From Mycobacterium sp. Aquia_213 (GTDB lineage Bacteria; Actinomycetota; Actinomycetes; Mycobacteriales; Mycobacteriaceae), in NCBI RefSeq assembly GCF_026625985.1, contig NZ_CP113116.1, positions 4,092,001-4,156,000 of the forward strand: DNA of 64,000 nt. The letters run 5' to 3'. Shown here in pieces: positions 50,331 through 58,546 of this stretch; within the stretch, counting starts at the first letter, position 1, and each line of letters opens with the position of its first letter. Position numbers and translations under genes: made by a program. The notes beneath the pieces are model-generated. The model was not told the DNA's origin. It searched no databases and worked only from the letters and a program-made list of their open reading frames with translations.

Positions 50331-51293
50331 TCAGGAGGGTTTGACCCCGGTGACCATCACGTTGTAGAACCAGCCCTTCGGCGCCACGTGCCGCCAGATG
50401 TTGGCGTCGACCCAGCTCAGCGCCTTCCAGCCGTTGAAGGCGAATTTTGCCCAGCCCCAGCCCAACCGCCCCGGCGGCACCGACGCCTCGAAGGTGCGGA
50501 CCGGCCAGCCGAACATCGCGGCGGTGAACTCCTCGCTGGCGGTCTCGACCTGCACGGCGCCGGCGTTGGCGGCCATCCGCTCCAGGTCCTCGGGGGCGAA
50601 GGTGTGCAGGTCGACGATGGCTTCCAGCGCCGCGACGCGCGAGGATTCGTCAAGCTCGACCTGCGGGCGCCGCCAACCGCCCAGGCCGGGCAACTTGGTG
50701 ACGTTGGTGGCCACCCGCCAGGTCAGCGTGGACAACGAACGGGCGTAGACCTCGCCGGCATTGGTCGGCTCGCCGGCGAAGACGAACCGGCCGCCGGGCT
50801 TGAGCACCCGGATCACCTCGCGCAGCGACAGCTCGACGTCGGGAATGTGGTGCAGCACGGCATGGCCGACCACCAGGTCGAAGGTGTTGTCGTCGTACGG
50901 GATGCCCTCGGCGTCGGCGACCCGGCCGTCGATGTCCAGGCCCAGCGATTGCCCGTTGCGGGTGGCGACCTTGACCATGCCGGGTGACAGATCGGTGACC
51001 GACCCGCGCCGCGCCACGCCGGCCTGGATCAGGTTGAGCAGGAAAAACCCTGTGCCACAGCCTAATTCGAGAGCACGGTCATACGGCAGTTCACGCTGGA
51101 CCTCGTCGGGCACGGCGGCGTCGAAGCGGCCGCGGGCGTAATCCACGCAGCGCTGGTCGTAGGAGATCGACCACTTCTCGTCGTAGGTTTCGGCCTCCCA
51201 GTCGTGGTAGAGCACCTGGGCGAGCTTGGTGTCGTGCCGCGCGGCTTCGACCTGATCGGCCGTCACCTGGGCCGCCGGAGTTACGTCGGTCAT
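50331..51293 (-). CDS. Class I SAM-dependent methyltransferase (Rv3038c)
   Basis: 320 residues from ATG 51293. Motif I is ALELGCGTGFFLLNLI, followed by SVTDLSPGMVKVA and DNTFDLVVGHAVLHHIPDVELSLREVIRVLKPGGRFVFAGEP in pieces, a UbiE/small-molecule type core. The C-terminal 100 residues (WVDANIWRHVAPKGWFYNVMVTGVKPS end) are typical of the mycobacterial Rv3038c group. Upstream of and overlapping the THUMP-like methyltransferase. Target unknown. Confidence 0.85.
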   Translation of the reverse strand: MTDVTPAAQVTADQVEAARHDTKLAQVLYHDWEAETYDEKWSISYDQRCVDYARGRFDAAVPDEVQRELPYDRALELGCGTGFFLLNLIQAGVARRGSVTDLSPGMVKVATRNGQSLGLDIDGRVADAEGIPYDDNTFDLVVGHAVLHHIPDVELSLREVIRVLKPGGRFVFAGEPTNAGEVYARSLSTLTWRVATNVTKLPGLGGWRRPQVELDESSRVAALEAIVDLHTFAPEDLERMAANAGAVQVETASEEFTAAMFGWPVRTFEASVPPGRLGWGWAKFAFNGWKALSWVDANIWRHVAPKGWFYNVMVTGVKPS

Positions 51294-51374
51294 GCAGGGC
51301 AGCCTAATCGGCGACCGATCCGCCGTGGAACGAGGTGAAGTGCTCATCGCCAGTACCGGCCTAAACTCATCGAC

Positions 51375-51671
51375 GTGGCCGATGCTCTTCGGGTCAGTGA
51401 TGCGGGGCTTCAGGTATTGGCGGCGCACTGCGAGACGATTTCGGCGGAGTTGGTGGCAGCGCCTCCGCTGCCCCGTGTTGGGCGACCAGTTCAGTCGACA
51501 TCCGGCGCCGTCGGTGCTGCCCATGCGGCCCTCGATGGAGCCATCACCGTCTTGGCCCGACGTGCGCAGACAAGTGCAGTCAAATCCGCCATGGCGGGCG
51601 CTGAATTTGCCGCGAACGACACCGCGGGTGGGCTAATCACCGAATTCCGCGACTACTCGCCTCCCTCATAG
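51375..51671 (+). CDS. EspC-like ESX secretion-associated protein
   Basis: 98 residues from GTG 51375. Matches the EspC/DUF2580 pattern: start MADALRVSDAGLQVLAAHCETISAELVAAPP and a second helix ALDGAITVLARRAQTSAVKSAMAGAEFAAND in pieces, i.e. a helix-turn-helix hairpin of ESX substrates. The usual YxxxD/E export tyrosine is replaced by Phe in the visible FAAND stretch. No partner or ESX machinery is near. It lies between Rv3038c and echA17, a place with no such gene in M. tuberculosis. Function unknown. Confidence 0.75.
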   Translation: MADALRVSDAGLQVLAAHCETISAELVAAPPLPRVGRPVQSTSGAVGAAHAALDGAITVLARRAQTSAVKSAMAGAEFAANDTAGGLITEFRDYSPPS

Positions 51672-51717
51672 CAGCCAGAGTCGACAAGGCTCGCATTTTG
51701 TCTGAGCGGCGCGGCAG

Positions 51718-52383
51718 CTAACCGGAAACGGCGTTGATGCCGGCCTTGGCGGCGGCCAGCGCGTCACGCGGCCCCTCCAGGAAGCGCCGCGCCCACACCG
51801 CGGCGGCGTCGTACACGTCGTCGGGGGCCACCATCTCGTCGATCAGGCCCAGCTCCAAGGCCTCCTCGGCGTCGACGAAACGCCCGCTGAACACCAGCTC
51901 CTTGGCCTTGCTCGCCCCGGCCGCATGGGTCAGGCGCGCCATGCCGCCACCCCCGGGGATCCGGCCGGCCAGAATCTCGGTCGCCCCGAATTTCACGTTG
52001 TCGCCGCTGATCCGCCAGTCGGCGGCCAGCGCCAGCGTCAGCCCCGCACCCAGCGCGTAGCCGGTGACCGCCGCGACGGTCGGCTTCGGGATGGCCGCAA
52101 CGGCGTCGACGGCCTCGGCGCGCACCCGGTCGGCGAACTCGGCCTCGGCCGCGCTCAGCGTCTGCAACTCGGGCAGGTCGTCGCCGGCCGAGAAGATCTC
52201 GTGACCGCCGAACAGGATCACCGCGGCGACGTCGTCGCGCCGCCCCAGCTCGGCGGCGGCGGCCGCGATCTCTCGGTAGACCTGCCGGGTCATCGTGTTG
52301 GTGGGCGGCCGCGACACCAGCAGGACGGCCAGGCCGGCGTCCTGCGAGCCGTCACTGACCACGACGTGGACGAACTCGCTCAA
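51718..52383 (-). CDS. echA17: Enoyl-CoA hydratase/isomerase family protein EchA17, short C-terminus
   Basis: 221 residues from TTG 52383, which overlaps the upstream stop as TTGA and gives SEFVHVVVSDGSQDAGLAVLL; GTG 52392 is an alternative. Crotonase fold: ILFGGHEIFSAGDDLPEL (first oxyanion NH region), ALGAGLTLALAADWRISGD, and ATEILAGRIPGGGGMARLTHAAG with the region of the catalytic acids. The protein stops at AKAGINAVSG, about 30 residues short of the usual crotonase length, so the C-terminal helices that help close the trimer are missing. Activity may be altered. Coupled to the NUDIX gene. Confidence 0.82.
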   Translation of the reverse strand: MSEFVHVVVSDGSQDAGLAVLLVSRPPTNTMTRQVYREIAAAAAELGRRDDVAAVILFGGHEIFSAGDDLPELQTLSAAEAEFADRVRAEAVDAVAAIPKPTVAAVTGYALGAGLTLALAADWRISGDNVKFGATEILAGRIPGGGGMARLTHAAGASKAKELVFSGRFVDAEEALELGLIDEMVAPDDVYDAAAVWARRFLEGPRDALAAAKAGINAVSG

Positions 52384-53195
52384 TGCCGCCACCCCATGCC
52401 GCCCTTTTCCCGGGCCTGGTGGTAGCGGTCGGAGTCGAAGAACTCGAAGATCCAGTTATCCCCCTGGATCTCCAAATGTGGTTGCACCGGGACGATTTGG
52501 CGTTCGACGGCCAGCACTTCGGCGACCGTGCGTCCCGCGAGCGAGTCCAGCTGGGTCCAGGTCGGCGGCAGCAGGAAGCAACTCCCGGCCTCGAAGTCGT
52601 CGATCGCGGCCTGCGGTGTCGACCAGCCGGCCCGGTCGGATTCGGTGTTCTCCCCGTCGGCCCGCTGGCCCTCCGGCAGGGCGCCGACGAAGAAGTAGGT
52701 GTCGTAGCGACGGGTGCGCTCGGCTTCCGGGGTGACCCAGTTGGCCCACGGCCGCAGCAGGTCCGAGCGCAGCACCAGGTTTTCGCGGCGCAGGAAGTCC
52801 GCGAACGACAGCGTCCGGTCGTCGAGGGCGCGGCGGGCATCGGCGTAGACCGAGGCGTCGCGGACGATTCCGTCCGGGTCATCGGCGGGGCCGGCGAACA
52901 GCACCCCGGACTCCTCAAAGGTCTCCCGGGCCGCCGCGCACACCAGCGCCGCGGCCAGCTCGGTGTCGATGCCGAACCGCTGTGCCCACCAGTCCGGCGG
53001 CGGACCGGCCCACGCGATATCGGCATTGCGGTCGCGGTCGTCCACCCCGCCACCGGGGAAAACCATCGTGCCGGGGGCGAACTCCATGTTCGAATGGCGG
53101 CGCATCAGGAAGGTCTTCACGCCGCCGGGCACGTCGCGGATCAGCATTACGGTGGCCGCCGGCCGGGTCGGTAGCGGCTCGGGGATGGTGTTCAT
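52380..53195 (-). CDS. NUDIX-family hydrolase (Rv3040c)
   Basis: 271 residues from ATG 53195. N-terminal part of a Nudix domain RPAATVMLIRDVPGGVKTFLMRRHSNMEFAPGTMVFPGGGVDDRD in pieces; the Nudix box is interrupted by an insertion and resumes as ALVCAAARETFEESGVLF (REx2Ex2E core present). Similar to the mammalian NUDT19 acyl-CoA diphosphatase group rather than MutT. Likely cleaves CoA or acyl-CoA type pyrophosphates; inferred. ATGA overlap with the ABC ATPase upstream and TTGA overlap with echA17. Confidence 0.85.
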   Translation of the reverse strand: MNTIPEPLPTRPAATVMLIRDVPGGVKTFLMRRHSNMEFAPGTMVFPGGGVDDRDRNADIAWAGPPPDWWAQRFGIDTELAAALVCAAARETFEESGVLFAGPADDPDGIVRDASVYADARRALDDRTLSFADFLRRENLVLRSDLLRPWANWVTPEAERTRRYDTYFFVGALPEGQRADGENTESDRAGWSTPQAAIDDFEAGSCFLLPPTWTQLDSLAGRTVAEVLAVERQIVPVQPHLEIQGDNWIFEFFDSDRYHQAREKGGMGWRH

Positions 53196-54058
53196 TCCAG
53201 CCTCCTCCGGTGCGCCGCGCGGGTACGGACCCGCCGCGCGAAGTACCGCCCGTCGATCACGTCCAGAGCGATCGACTGACCGAAAGCGGCCGATAGATTC
53301 TCGGCGGTCAGCACGTCGGCCAGCAACCCCGCGGCCACCACCCGTCCCTCCGACAGCAGCATGCAGTGGCTGAAGCCCGGCGGAACCTCCTCGACGTGGT
53401 GGGTGACCAATACCAGGGCGGGCGCGTCGGGGTCGGCGGCTAGGTCCGTCAGCCGCGACACCAATTCCTCGCGGCCGCCCAGGTCCAGGCCGGCGGCGGG
53501 TTCGTCGAGCAGCAGCAACTCCGGGTCGGTCATCAGCGCGCGGGCGATCAGCACCCGTTTGCGCTCCCCTTCGGACAGCGTTCCGTAGGTGCGGTCGGCG
53601 AGGTGCTCGGCGCCCAGGCTCTCCAGCATGTCGACGGCCCGTTGATGGTCGACGTCCTCGTAGCGCTCCCGCCAACGGCCCAGCACCGCGTAGCCGGCCG
53701 AGATGACCAAGTCGCGCACGACTTCATCGGAGGGGATTCGCTGCGCCAAAGCCGAAGAGCTGAGCCCGATCCGGGCCCGCAGTTCCGACACGTCGACCCG
53801 GCCCAGCTGCTCGCCGAGCACGAACGCGATGCCGGACGACGGGTGTTCGGCCGCCGCCGCGATGCGCAGCAGCGACGTCTTGCCCGCCCCATTGGGACCG
53901 ATGATCACCCAGCGCTCGTCGAGTTCGACTGCCCAATCCAGCGGCCCGACCATGACGTGCTCGCCGCGTCGCAGCGAGACATTTCTGAAGTCGATCAGCA
54001 GATCGGGGTCGGCTTCGGCAGTGCCGGTTTCGGAGCTTTCGGGACCGGTTTCGGGCAC
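53192..54058 (-). CDS. ABC transporter ATP-binding protein (Rv3041c)
   Basis: 288 residues from GTG 54058. Walker A GPNGAGKTS, Q-loop region, signature LSEGERKR, Walker B LLLLDEPAAGLD and switch His in LVTHHVEEVPPGF. No membrane domain is fused and no permease gene is adjacent, so the partner, or a non-transport role of the ModF/YlmA-like type, is unknown. Co-translated with the NUDIX gene (ATGA). Confidence 0.9.
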   Translation of the reverse strand: MPETGPESSETGTAEADPDLLIDFRNVSLRRGEHVMVGPLDWAVELDERWVIIGPNGAGKTSLLRIAAAAEHPSSGIAFVLGEQLGRVDVSELRARIGLSSSALAQRIPSDEVVRDLVISAGYAVLGRWRERYEDVDHQRAVDMLESLGAEHLADRTYGTLSEGERKRVLIARALMTDPELLLLDEPAAGLDLGGREELVSRLTDLAADPDAPALVLVTHHVEEVPPGFSHCMLLSEGRVVAAGLLADVLTAENLSAAFGQSIALDVIDGRYFARRVRTRAAHRRRLE

Positions 54059-54116
54059 CCGATCATCGTGCCGTACCGCGAGAGTGGGATGGCTGCCGGG
54101 TCGGTCCAGTGCGCAC

Positions 54117-55352
54117 CTACTCGGGCGGAATCTCGACGCGGCGCACTTCGCCGTCGACGGCATCGGCGGCCTCGATCTCGCCGCGGGTGACGCCGAGCAG
54201 AAACAGCACCGTGTCCAGATACGGGCTGCTCAACGACGCGTCGGCGACCGCACGCAACGCCGGCTTGGCGTTGAACGCCACCCCCAGCCCGGCCGCGGCC
54301 AGCATGTCGATGTCGTTGGCGCCATCTCCGACGGCGACGGTCTGCGCCATCGGCACCCCGGCCTGTTGCGCAAAGTCCCTCAGCGCCTTGGCCTTACCGG
54401 GCCGGTCGATGATCTGGCCGACCACCCGGCCGGTGAGTTTGCCGTCGACGATCTCGAGCTCGTTGGCCGCGACGAAGTCCAGCATCAGCTCCTCGGCCAG
54501 CGGTTCGATGATGCGCCGGAACCCGCCGGAGACCACGCCGCAGTGATAGCCCAGGCGCCGCAGCGTCCGCAGGGTGGTCCGGGCGCCGGGCATCAGCTCC
54601 AGCTGATCGGCGACCTCGTCGATCACGGTGGCGGGCAATCCCGCCAGGGTCGCGACCCGCTCCCGAAGCGACTCCGCGAAATCCAGCTCACCGCGCATCG
54701 CGGCCTCGGTGATCGCGGCGACCTTGCCCTCGGCGCCGGCCTTGGCCGCCAGCATCTCGATGACCTCGCCCTGCACCAGCGTCGAGTCGACGTCGAACAC
54801 GATCAGCCGTTTGGCCCGCCGCTCCAGGCTGTAGTCCTCGACCGCCACGTCGACGCCCTCGTTGGAAGACACCTTGTTCAGCGCGGTCCGCAGCGGGCCG
54901 TCGGCTCCCGACGGCACCGAGACCCGCAACTCCAGGCCGGTCACCGGATAGTCGGAGACGCCGCGGATCAGGTCGATGTTGACGCCGAGCGCCGCGACTT
55001 CGCGGGCCACCGCGCCGAACGCCCCCGCCGTGATGGGCCGGCCCAGCACGAAGATGGTGTGCGTGGACGGCTCGCGGATGATCGGCACGGCCTCGCTGCG
55101 CTCGATCGTGACGTCGAGGCCCACCGCGTGGATGGCGTCCTCGACGTCGTCGCCCAGCACGATGCTTTCGGCGACTTCCGGTGGACAGCACAGCAGCACG
55201 CCCAGTGTCAGACGGCCCCGGATGACGACCTGCTCGACGTTGAGCAGGTCGATTCCGTGCCCGGAGAGCGCGTCAAAAAGCGCCGACGTCACACCCGGTT
55301 GATCCACGCCGGTGACGGTGATCAGCACCGACACCTTGGGTGGTGTGTTCAC
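54117..55352 (-). CDS. serB2: Phosphoserine phosphatase SerB2
   Basis: 411 residues from GTG 55352. Two N-terminal ACT domains (VSVLITVTGVDQPGVTSALFDAL and THTIFVLGRPITAGAFGAVAREVA in pieces), then the HAD phosphatase core: nucleophile in VFDVDSTLVQGEVIEML, SGGF motif in GVVSGGFRRI, and GDGANDIDML. Last step of serine synthesis; the ACT domains bind serine for feedback. Same ACT-ACT-HAD layout as Rv3042c. Lies between ctaD and the ABC ATPase on the same strand. Confidence 0.96.
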   Translation of the reverse strand: MNTPPKVSVLITVTGVDQPGVTSALFDALSGHGIDLLNVEQVVIRGRLTLGVLLCCPPEVAESIVLGDDVEDAIHAVGLDVTIERSEAVPIIREPSTHTIFVLGRPITAGAFGAVAREVAALGVNIDLIRGVSDYPVTGLELRVSVPSGADGPLRTALNKVSSNEGVDVAVEDYSLERRAKRLIVFDVDSTLVQGEVIEMLAAKAGAEGKVAAITEAAMRGELDFAESLRERVATLAGLPATVIDEVADQLELMPGARTTLRTLRRLGYHCGVVSGGFRRIIEPLAEELMLDFVAANELEIVDGKLTGRVVGQIIDRPGKAKALRDFAQQAGVPMAQTVAVGDGANDIDMLAAAGLGVAFNAKPALRAVADASLSSPYLDTVLFLLGVTRGEIEAADAVDGEVRRVEIPPE

Positions 55353-55377
55353 TCGCGATTGCCGCCGCGATGGGCCA

Positions 55378-57123
55378 TTAGCTGCGGACGTCGACGTCGT
55401 CGAGCTTGGTGACGTCGTGGCCCTCTTTCCCGTGGGACCGACCGACGTGCGACTCGGCGCGCATGCGCTCCACCATGTGCGGGTAGTGCAGCTCGAAAGC
55501 CGGCCGCTCCGAACGGATTCGGGGCAGCTCGGTGAAGTTGTGCCGAGGCGGCGGGCAACTGGTTGCCCACTCCAGCGAGTTGCCGTAACCCCACGGGTCG
55601 TCGACGGTGACCACTTCGCCGTAGCGCCAGCTCTTGAAGACGTTCCATACGAACGGGAACATCGAAGCGCCCAGGATGAATGCTCCCACCGTCGAAACGA
55701 TGTTCAGTCCCTGGAAACCGTCGGTGGCCAAGTAGTCGGCGTAGCGGCGCGGCATGCCTTCGTCGCCCAGCCAGTGCTGCACCAGGAACGTGGTGTGGAA
55801 ACCGATGAAGGTCAGCCAGAAGTGCAGCTTGCCCAGCCGCTCGTCGAGCAGCCGCCCGGTCATCTTCGGGAACCAGAAGTAGATTCCGGCGAAGGTGGAG
55901 AACACGATGGTGCCGAACAGCACGTAGTGGAAGTGCGCGACCACGAAGTAGCTGTCGGTAACGTGGAAGTCCAGCGGCGGGCTGGCCAGCAGTACACCGG
56001 TCAGTCCACCGAGCAGGAAGGTGACCATGAAGCCGATGGAGAACAACATCGGCGTCTCAAAGGTCAACTGGCCCTTCCACATTGTGCCGACCCAGTTGAA
56101 GAACTTGATCCCGGTCGGCACCGCGATCAGGTACGTCATAAACGAGAAGAACGGCAGCAGAACGGCTCCGGTGGCGAACATGTGGTGCGCCCACACCGCG
56201 ACCGACAGCGCGGCGATCGACAGCGTCGCGTAGACCAGCGTGGTGTAGCCGAAGATCGGCTTGCGGGAGAAGACCGGGAAGATCTCCGAGACGATGCCGA
56301 AGAATGGCAGCGCGATGATGTACACCTCGGGGTGACCGAAGAACCAGAACAGGTGTTGCCACAACAGAACTCCGCCGTTGGCCGAGTCGTAGATGTGGGC
56401 GCCCAGGTGGCGGTCTGCGGCCAGTCCGAACAGCGCCGCGGTCAGCAGCGGGAAGGCGATCAGCACCAGGATCGAGGTCACCATGATGTTCCAGGTGAAG
56501 ATCGGCATCCGGAACATCGTCATCCCGGGTGCGCGCATGCACACACAGGTGGTGATCATGTTGACCGCACCGAGGATGGTGCCCAGACCCGCGACGATCA
56601 GTCCCATGATCCACAGGTCGCCGCCGGCGCCCGGTGAGTGGATCGCGTCGGTCAACGGCGTGTAGGCGGTCCAGCCGAAGTCGGCCGCGCCGCCCGGCGT
56701 GATGAAACCGGCCATCCCCATCGTGGCGCCGAACAGGAACAACCAGAACGAGAAGGCGTTCAGCCGCGGGAACGCCACGTCGGGCGCACCGATCTGCAGC
56801 GGCAGCACCAGGTTGGCGAAGCCGAACACGATCGGGGTCGCATAGAACAGCAGCATGATCGTGCCGTGCATGGTGAACAGCTGGTTGAACTGTTCATTCG
56901 ACAAGAACTGCAGACCCGGCGCGGCCAACTCGGTGCGCATCAACAGCGCCAGCAGCCCGCCGATAAAGAAGAAGATGAAGCACGCGACGCAGTACATGAT
57001 GCCGATCAGCTTGTGATCGGTGGTCGTGATCAGTTTGTAGATCAGGTTCCCTTTGGGACCGGTCCTGGCCGGGTACGGCCGAACGGCCTCGAGTTCTCCC
57101 AACGGGGGCGCTTCGGCTGTCAA
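55378..57123 (-). CDS. ctaD: Cytochrome c oxidase subunit I
   Basis: Catalytic subunit of the aa3 oxidase in the bcc-aa3 supercomplex. 581 residues, twelve membrane helices. Ligands: heme a His in TMHGTIMLLF, CuB site WFFGHPEVYIIALP (His-Tyr crosslink), the CuB His pair in WAHHMFATG, and heme a3/a His in VVAHFHYVLFGT. Start assigned to TTG 57123 because GGAGGAG lies 3-5 bases ahead and the N-terminus becomes TAEAPPLGELEAVRPYPARTGPKG, as in other mycobacteria; a further TTG at 57135 would put the ribosome-binding site inside the gene. Subunit II is not in the window, as usual for mycobacteria. Confidence 0.96.
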   Translation of the reverse strand: MTAEAPPLGELEAVRPYPARTGPKGNLIYKLITTTDHKLIGIMYCVACFIFFFIGGLLALLMRTELAAPGLQFLSNEQFNQLFTMHGTIMLLFYATPIVFGFANLVLPLQIGAPDVAFPRLNAFSFWLFLFGATMGMAGFITPGGAADFGWTAYTPLTDAIHSPGAGGDLWIMGLIVAGLGTILGAVNMITTCVCMRAPGMTMFRMPIFTWNIMVTSILVLIAFPLLTAALFGLAADRHLGAHIYDSANGGVLLWQHLFWFFGHPEVYIIALPFFGIVSEIFPVFSRKPIFGYTTLVYATLSIAALSVAVWAHHMFATGAVLLPFFSFMTYLIAVPTGIKFFNWVGTMWKGQLTFETPMLFSIGFMVTFLLGGLTGVLLASPPLDFHVTDSYFVVAHFHYVLFGTIVFSTFAGIYFWFPKMTGRLLDERLGKLHFWLTFIGFHTTFLVQHWLGDEGMPRRYADYLATDGFQGLNIVSTVGAFILGASMFPFVWNVFKSWRYGEVVTVDDPWGYGNSLEWATSCPPPRHNFTELPRIRSERPAFELHYPHMVERMRAESHVGRSHGKEGHDVTKLDDVDVRS

Positions 57124-57126
57124 CAG

Positions 57127-57133
57127 CTCCTCC
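57127..57133 (-). promoter_or_regulatory. Strong ribosome-binding site fixing the ctaD TTG start
   Basis: GGAGGAG on the minus strand directly ahead of CTG-TTG; it selects TTG 57123 over the in-frame TTG 57135. Confidence 0.7.
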
Positions 57134-57288
57134 AAACATCCATCCCAGACAGGGGTTCCCTCGAATCTTAGCCCCCGATCACGCCGCTGGCAGGCCTGGT
57201 CCTACAAACTGTCGTAATTGGCTCATCCGGGGCGCCGGGCCGAGCCGGCAGACCGGTTCCGAGCTGGCCAGATGTTAGCGTCGAACGC

Positions 57289-58428
57289 GTGCAATCCGGC
57301 GGTAGGCGACCCACCCTGAGGCCCATCAAGGGACCCGTCAAGCACCACCTGGTGGCCATCGCCGCGATCGCGGCGGCCGGGGTCATGGTGTGCAGCGGTT
57401 GCGGATCCGGGCAGTCCGGCTCCAAGGGGCCGTCGACCCGGCCGCTGGTCACACCCACCACGCAAATCGCGGGCGCCGGGGTGCTCGGCAATGACCGCAA
57501 GCCCGACGAGTCGTGCGCGCGGGAGGCGGCGCCGGCCGATTCGGGGCCGGCGACCCGGCAGGCCCACAACGCCGCGGGGGTCACTCCGGACTCGGTCCAG
57601 GTGCCCGCGGAGGCGCAGCGCATCGTGGTGCTTTCCGGCGATCAGCTCGACGCCCTGTGCGCGCTCGGCCTGCAGTCGCGGGTGGTCGCCGCGGCGCTGC
57701 CGGACGGTTCGTCGAGTCAGCCGTCCTATTTGGGCGAGGCCGTGCACGCGCTGCCCGGTGTCGGCAGCCGGAGCAATCCCGACGTGCGCGGGATCGCCGC
57801 GCTGCACCCGGATCTGATCCTGGGCTCGGTCGCGCTGACGCCGAGGACCTATCCGAAGCTGGCGGCGATCGCCCCGACGGTGTTCACCGCGGCACCCGGC
57901 GCGGCGTGGCAGGACAACCTGCGCATTGTCGGCGGCGCGACGGCACGCAGCGGCGCCGTCGACGGGTTGATCGGCGGTTTCACCCAGCGGGCCAACCAGA
58001 TCGGCGCCTCCCACGACGCCGCTCACTTCCAGGCGTCGGTTGTCCAGCTGACCGATAACAGCCTGCGGATCTACGGCGCCAACAACTTCCCGGCCAGTGT
58101 GCTCAGCGCGGTCGGGGTGGACCGGCCGGCTTCCCAGCGGTTCACCGACAAGCCCTACATCGAGATCGGCGCGACCGACGCCGACCTGGCGAAGAACCCG
58201 GATTTCTCGGCGGCCGAGGCCGACGTCATCTATATGTCCTGCGCCACCCGCGCCGCTGCCGACCGGGCCGCAACGATTTTGGACAGCGACCCGTGGCGCA
58301 AGCTGTCCGCCAACCGCGACAACCGCGTTTACATCGTCAACGACGAGGTATGGCAGACCGGCGAGGGCGTGATCGCGGCCCGGGGCATCGTGGACGACTT
58401 GCGCCTGGTCAACGCGGCTATCAACTAG
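57289..58428 (+). CDS. fecB: FecB-type periplasmic iron-siderophore binding lipoprotein
   Basis: 379 residues from GTG 57289. Lipoprotein signal with lipid Cys in MVCSGC near residue 38. Class III substrate-binding fold: QRIVVLSGDQLDALCALGLQSRVVAAALP, LPGVGSRSNPDVRGIAALHPDLILGS, the long connecting helix, VDRPASQRFTDKPYIEIGATDADLA and WQTGEGVIAARGIVDDL in pieces. Counterpart of Rv3044, which takes part in iron-siderophore/heme handling at the cell envelope. Divergent from ctaD. No permease gene is adjacent. Confidence 0.9.
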   Translation: MQSGGRRPTLRPIKGPVKHHLVAIAAIAAAGVMVCSGCGSGQSGSKGPSTRPLVTPTTQIAGAGVLGNDRKPDESCAREAAPADSGPATRQAHNAAGVTPDSVQVPAEAQRIVVLSGDQLDALCALGLQSRVVAAALPDGSSSQPSYLGEAVHALPGVGSRSNPDVRGIAALHPDLILGSVALTPRTYPKLAAIAPTVFTAAPGAAWQDNLRIVGGATARSGAVDGLIGGFTQRANQIGASHDAAHFQASVVQLTDNSLRIYGANNFPASVLSAVGVDRPASQRFTDKPYIEIGATDADLAKNPDFSAAEADVIYMSCATRAAADRAATILDSDPWRKLSANRDNRVYIVNDEVWQTGEGVIAARGIVDDLRLVNAAIN

Positions 58429-58498
58429 CGGCAGCCGGTCCGTACGCACACCTCGTCATAGGCTCATGTGCGGCACCCGATTGGCCTAAAACCGTTAC

Positions 58499-58508
58499 CT
58501 TAGCTAAG
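58499..58508. promoter_or_regulatory. Perfect palindrome before adhC
   Basis: CTTAGCTAAG, within TTACCTTAGCTAAGCTTTT, 38 bases ahead of the adhC start. It superficially resembles half of an iron-regulator box but does not match the full IdeR consensus. Confidence 0.3.
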
Positions 58509-58546
58509 CTTTTCTCGGACGCAATCGAATCGAAGAGGGATTTGCC

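Noticed and set aside
58499..58508. CTTAGCTAAG before adhC as an IdeR iron box, suggested by nearby fecB
   Set aside because: Only a short core palindrome; it does not fit the 19-bp IdeR consensus, and no good IdeR box was seen before fecB. Kept only as a low-confidence palindrome.
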